Source: Spirochaetales bacterium
GTDB taxonomy: Bacteria > Spirochaetota > Spirochaetia > Sphaerochaetales > Sphaerochaetaceae
DNA length: 7,748 bases
NCBI GenBank assembly: GCA_022784805.1
Contig: JALFYG010000138.1
Location: 1 to 7,748, forward strand
Direction of reading: 5' to 3'
Part shown: piece after piece, positions 5,899 to 7,748 of the stretch
Layout of the letters: each line of letters opens with the position of its first letter
Numbering within the stretch: the first letter of the stretch is position 1
Made by a program: the position numbers and the translations under genes
The notes under the pieces: model-generated
Seen by the model: the letters and a program-made list of their open reading frames with translations, nothing else
Database searches by the model: none
Told to the model about the DNA's origin: nothing

Positions 5899-6963
5899 AT
5901 GGCAGAAAAGGTATTGATGAAAGGAAACGAGGCAATAGCTGAATCCGCCATCAGATCAGGATGCCTCCACTATTTCGGCTATCCAATTACACCGCAGACT
6001 GAAGTTGCGGCATATATGGCTAAGAGAATGCCGAAGATCGGTGGAGTCTTTCTGCAGGCTGAAAGTGAAATCAGCGCCATAAACATGGTCTATGGTGTTG
6101 CAGCAACAGGAAAGAGAGTCATGACCAGCTCTTCTTCCCCTGGAATCTCTCTCAAGCAAGAAGGAATCAGCTACATCGCTGGCTCTGATCTTCCTGCTGT
6201 CATTGTGAACGTGCAGCGTGGAGGCCCGGGACTTGGAGGAATCCAGCCAAGCCAGTCTGATTATTTCCAGGCTACAAAGGGCGGTGGACATGGTGACTAT
6301 CACCTTATCGTCCTCACACCATCCAGTGTTCAGGAAATGGCAGATTTGACATCTCTTGCCTTCGATCTTGCAGATAAATATAGAATGCCTGCAATGCTTC
6401 TTGCTGATGGTACTATGGGCCAGATGATGGAACCAGTTGTCCTTCCTGAGCCAAAGAGTGTCACAGTCGATAAGCCTTGGGCTCTCACAGGAACTGAGTG
6501 CAAGAGAGTGCACAATATCGTCAACTCTCTCTATCTTTCTCCTGAAGTTCTCGAACGCACCAATATCGAACGCTATGAGAGATATAAGGAAGTTGAGAAG
6601 AACGAAACAAGATGGGAAGAGTACATGATGGAGGATGCAGAGTACTGTATCGTCGCCTTCGGTATTGCAGCCCGTGTTGCAAAGAACGCCATCAAGGCTT
6701 TGAGAGAGAAGGGAATCAAGACAGGACTCATCAGACCTATCACAGTATGGCCATTCCCATCAGAACCTATCAAGAAGGCTTCTGAGAAGGTCAAGGGCTT
6801 TATTTCCGTCGAGCTCAGCATGGGCCAGATGATCGAAGACGTTAAGCTTGCAGAAGAGTGCAGAAAGCCTGTTTCTCTCTGTTCACGCGCCGGCGGTATG
6901 ATCCCTGATGTGTATAGAATCGTAAGAAGCGTGGAAGAAATGGCTAAAGGGGAGGCAAGATAA
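5899..6963 (+). CDS. vorB: 2-oxoacid:ferredoxin oxidoreductase alpha subunit (VorB type)
   Basis: A 354-residue protein starting MAEKVLMKGNEAIAESAIRS, the characteristic opening of VorB/KorA-type subunits. YPITPQTE (28-35), QAESEISAINMVYG (53-66), TSSSSPG (76-82) and NVQRGGPGLGG (104-114) are the pyrimidine-domain motifs that help bind TPP and substrate; E55 is the likely TPP-activating glutamate. A second domain (about 245-354) has the transketolase C-like fold. With VorA it converts branched 2-oxoacid, CoA and oxidised ferredoxin to acyl-CoA, CO2 and reduced ferredoxin, reversibly. One base separates the start from the vorD stop; GGAG at 5888-5891 lies inside vorD. Substrate choice (2-oxoisovalerate group versus 2-oxoglutarate) rests on context. 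Confidence 0.93.
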   Translation: MAEKVLMKGNEAIAESAIRSGCLHYFGYPITPQTEVAAYMAKRMPKIGGVFLQAESEISAINMVYGVAATGKRVMTSSSSPGISLKQEGISYIAGSDLPAVIVNVQRGGPGLGGIQPSQSDYFQATKGGGHGDYHLIVLTPSSVQEMADLTSLAFDLADKYRMPAMLLADGTMGQMMEPVVLPEPKSVTVDKPWALTGTECKRVHNIVNSLYLSPEVLERTNIERYERYKEVEKNETRWEEYMMEDAEYCIVAFGIAARVAKNAIKALREKGIKTGLIRPITVWPFPSEPIKKASEKVKGFISVELSMGQMIEDVKLAEECRKPVSLCSRAGGMIPDVYRIVRSVEEMAKGEAR

Positions 6964-7715
6964 TGGCAGTTGTATTTGAAAAACCAAAGAGCCTTACATC
7001 CAAGGAGTTCCATTATTGCCCAGGATGCCCTCATGGAATCATTCATCGCTTAGTTGCAGAGGCTATAGATAAGCTTGGAATCGAAGGTAAGACAATCGGG
7101 GTTGCACCGGTTGGATGCGCTGTCATGGCTTATGACTACTTCACTTGCGATATGATCGAGGCTGCTCATGGACGTGCTCCGGCTGTTGCTACTGGAATCA
7201 AGCGTTCCCTTCCTGAGAACATTGTCTTTACTTATCAGGGAGACGGTGACCTTGCTTCCATCGGTATGGCAGAGACTGTACATGCTGCAACAAGAAACGA
7301 AAATATCACAATTATCTTCGTCAACAATGCAATCTATGGCATGACAGGCGGACAGATGGCACCTACATCACTTCCTGGACAGATCACTCAGACTTCTCCT
7401 TATGGAAGAGACGTCAAGACTCAGGGATACCCAATCAAGGTTGCTGAGCTTCTCTCCAGCCTGGATGCTCCTTATTACATTGAAAGAGTTGCAGTCAACA
7501 ACGTAAAGAATGTAAAGAACGCTGGAAAGGCAATTGAAAAGGCTTTCAGAAACCAGATTGAAGGAAAGGGATTCTCCCTTATCGAAGTAATCTCTGCATG
7601 TCCTACAAACTGGGGTCTTACACCAAAGAAGGCACTTGAATGGGTGGATGAGAAGATGATTCCTTACTATCCACTTGGTGTCTATAGAGACAAGGGTAAG
7701 GAGGCTACAGTATGA
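6963..7715 (+). CDS. vorA: 2-oxoacid:ferredoxin oxidoreductase beta subunit, TPP-binding (VorA type)
   Basis: A 250-residue protein with the TPP/Mg motif GDGDLASIG (93-101) ending in NN (121-122), about 28 residues as usual. Four cysteines, C19 and C22 (YCPGCPHG), C52 (PVGCAVM) and C213 (SACPTNWG), match the spacing of the proximal [4Fe-4S] cluster ligands in this family. It holds the cofactor at which the 2-oxoacid is decarboxylated, or the acyl-CoA carboxylated in reverse. Its ATG overlaps the vorB stop by one base (TAATG), with a strong GGGGAGG at 6949-6955. It ends in an ATGA overlap with vorC. The length is that of a compact bacterial subunit. Confidence 0.93.
   Translation: MAVVFEKPKSLTSKEFHYCPGCPHGIIHRLVAEAIDKLGIEGKTIGVAPVGCAVMAYDYFTCDMIEAAHGRAPAVATGIKRSLPENIVFTYQGDGDLASIGMAETVHAATRNENITIIFVNNAIYGMTGGQMAPTSLPGQITQTSPYGRDVKTQGYPIKVAELLSSLDAPYYIERVAVNNVKNVKNAGKAIEKAFRNQIEGKGFSLIEVISACPTNWGLTPKKALEWVDEKMIPYYPLGVYRDKGKEATV
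7697..7704 (+). promoter_or_regulatory. Ribosome binding site for vorC
   Basis: TAAGGAGG inside the end of vorA lies seven bases before the ATG at 7712. It is close to the full anti-Shine-Dalgarno complement and supports the start of the truncated last gene. Confidence 0.8.
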
Positions 7716-7748
7716 CAAGTCAGATTCTAATCGCCGGTTTCGGTGGAC
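7712..7748 (+). CDS. vorC: 2-oxoacid:ferredoxin oxidoreductase gamma subunit, N-terminus only
   Basis: Only twelve codons fall in the window, reading MTSQILIAGFGG. The hydrophobic strand followed by GFGG is the usual opening (GFGGQG) of gamma subunits of Vor/Kor/Por complexes, and the gene directly follows vorA through an ATGA overlap with a strong ribosome site. Family assignment is by this short motif plus position, so it is less sure than the other subunits. The rest of the gene and the operon terminator lie beyond the right edge. Confidence 0.75.
   Translation, partial: MTSQILIAGFGG

Noticed and set aside
5956..6513. 185-residue minus-strand open frame within vorB
   Set aside because: It is antisense to well-matched VorB motifs; a shadow created by codon bias.

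Overview
The window looks like part of the chromosome of a strict anaerobe. It has ferredoxin-linked 2-oxoacid metabolism, many AGA arginine codons and medium GC, with an AT-rich patch near the left edge. A T-box riboswitch points to Firmicutes (Clostridia), but the truncated TnpB at the left edge is of a type I also associate with spirochaetes and mollicutes. I therefore leave the phylum open.

Layout. Positions 1-273 (minus strand) hold the N-terminal 91 residues of a TnpB-type protein of an IS200/IS605-family element, running off the left edge. Behind it, at about 279-368, are a near-consensus promoter and a palindrome resembling an IS200/IS605 left end. Positions 369-564 are an AT-rich spacer with a TTGACA box and a small palindrome. 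Positions 565-844 are a complete class I T-box leader: Stem I with an ATC (isoleucine) specifier, Stem II with an S-turn, the IIA/B pseudoknot region, Stem III, mutually exclusive antiterminator and terminator, and a run of eight T. From 859 to the right edge there is one tightly packed plus-strand operon of eight genes: an HTH-cupin-acyl-CoA synthetase fusion, a nitrilase-superfamily amidase, a branched-chain aminotransferase, a MinD/ParA-like P-loop NTPase, and the four subunits of a 2-oxoacid:ferredoxin oxidoreductase in the order VorD, VorB, VorA, VorC (VorC cut by the window end). Most junctions overlap by 1-4 bases or have 1-9 base gaps. The only larger gap, 31 bases, precedes the aminotransferase.

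How it fits together (inference). The AMP-forming synthetase would activate a branched short-chain acid such as 2-methylbutyrate, isobutyrate or isovalerate. The Vor complex, working reductively with ferredoxin, would carboxylate the acyl-CoA to the branched 2-oxoacid, and the aminotransferase would make isoleucine, valine or leucine. The amidase may clear 2-oxoglutaramate or a related amide. The T-box suggests the direction: transcription would rise when tRNA-Ile is uncharged, which suits amino-acid synthesis and not breakdown. The most notable points are this isoleucine T-box over a salvage-type ACS-BCAT-VOR operon, the DNA-binding and cupin domains fused to the first enzyme, and the unassigned NTPase in the middle of the operon.
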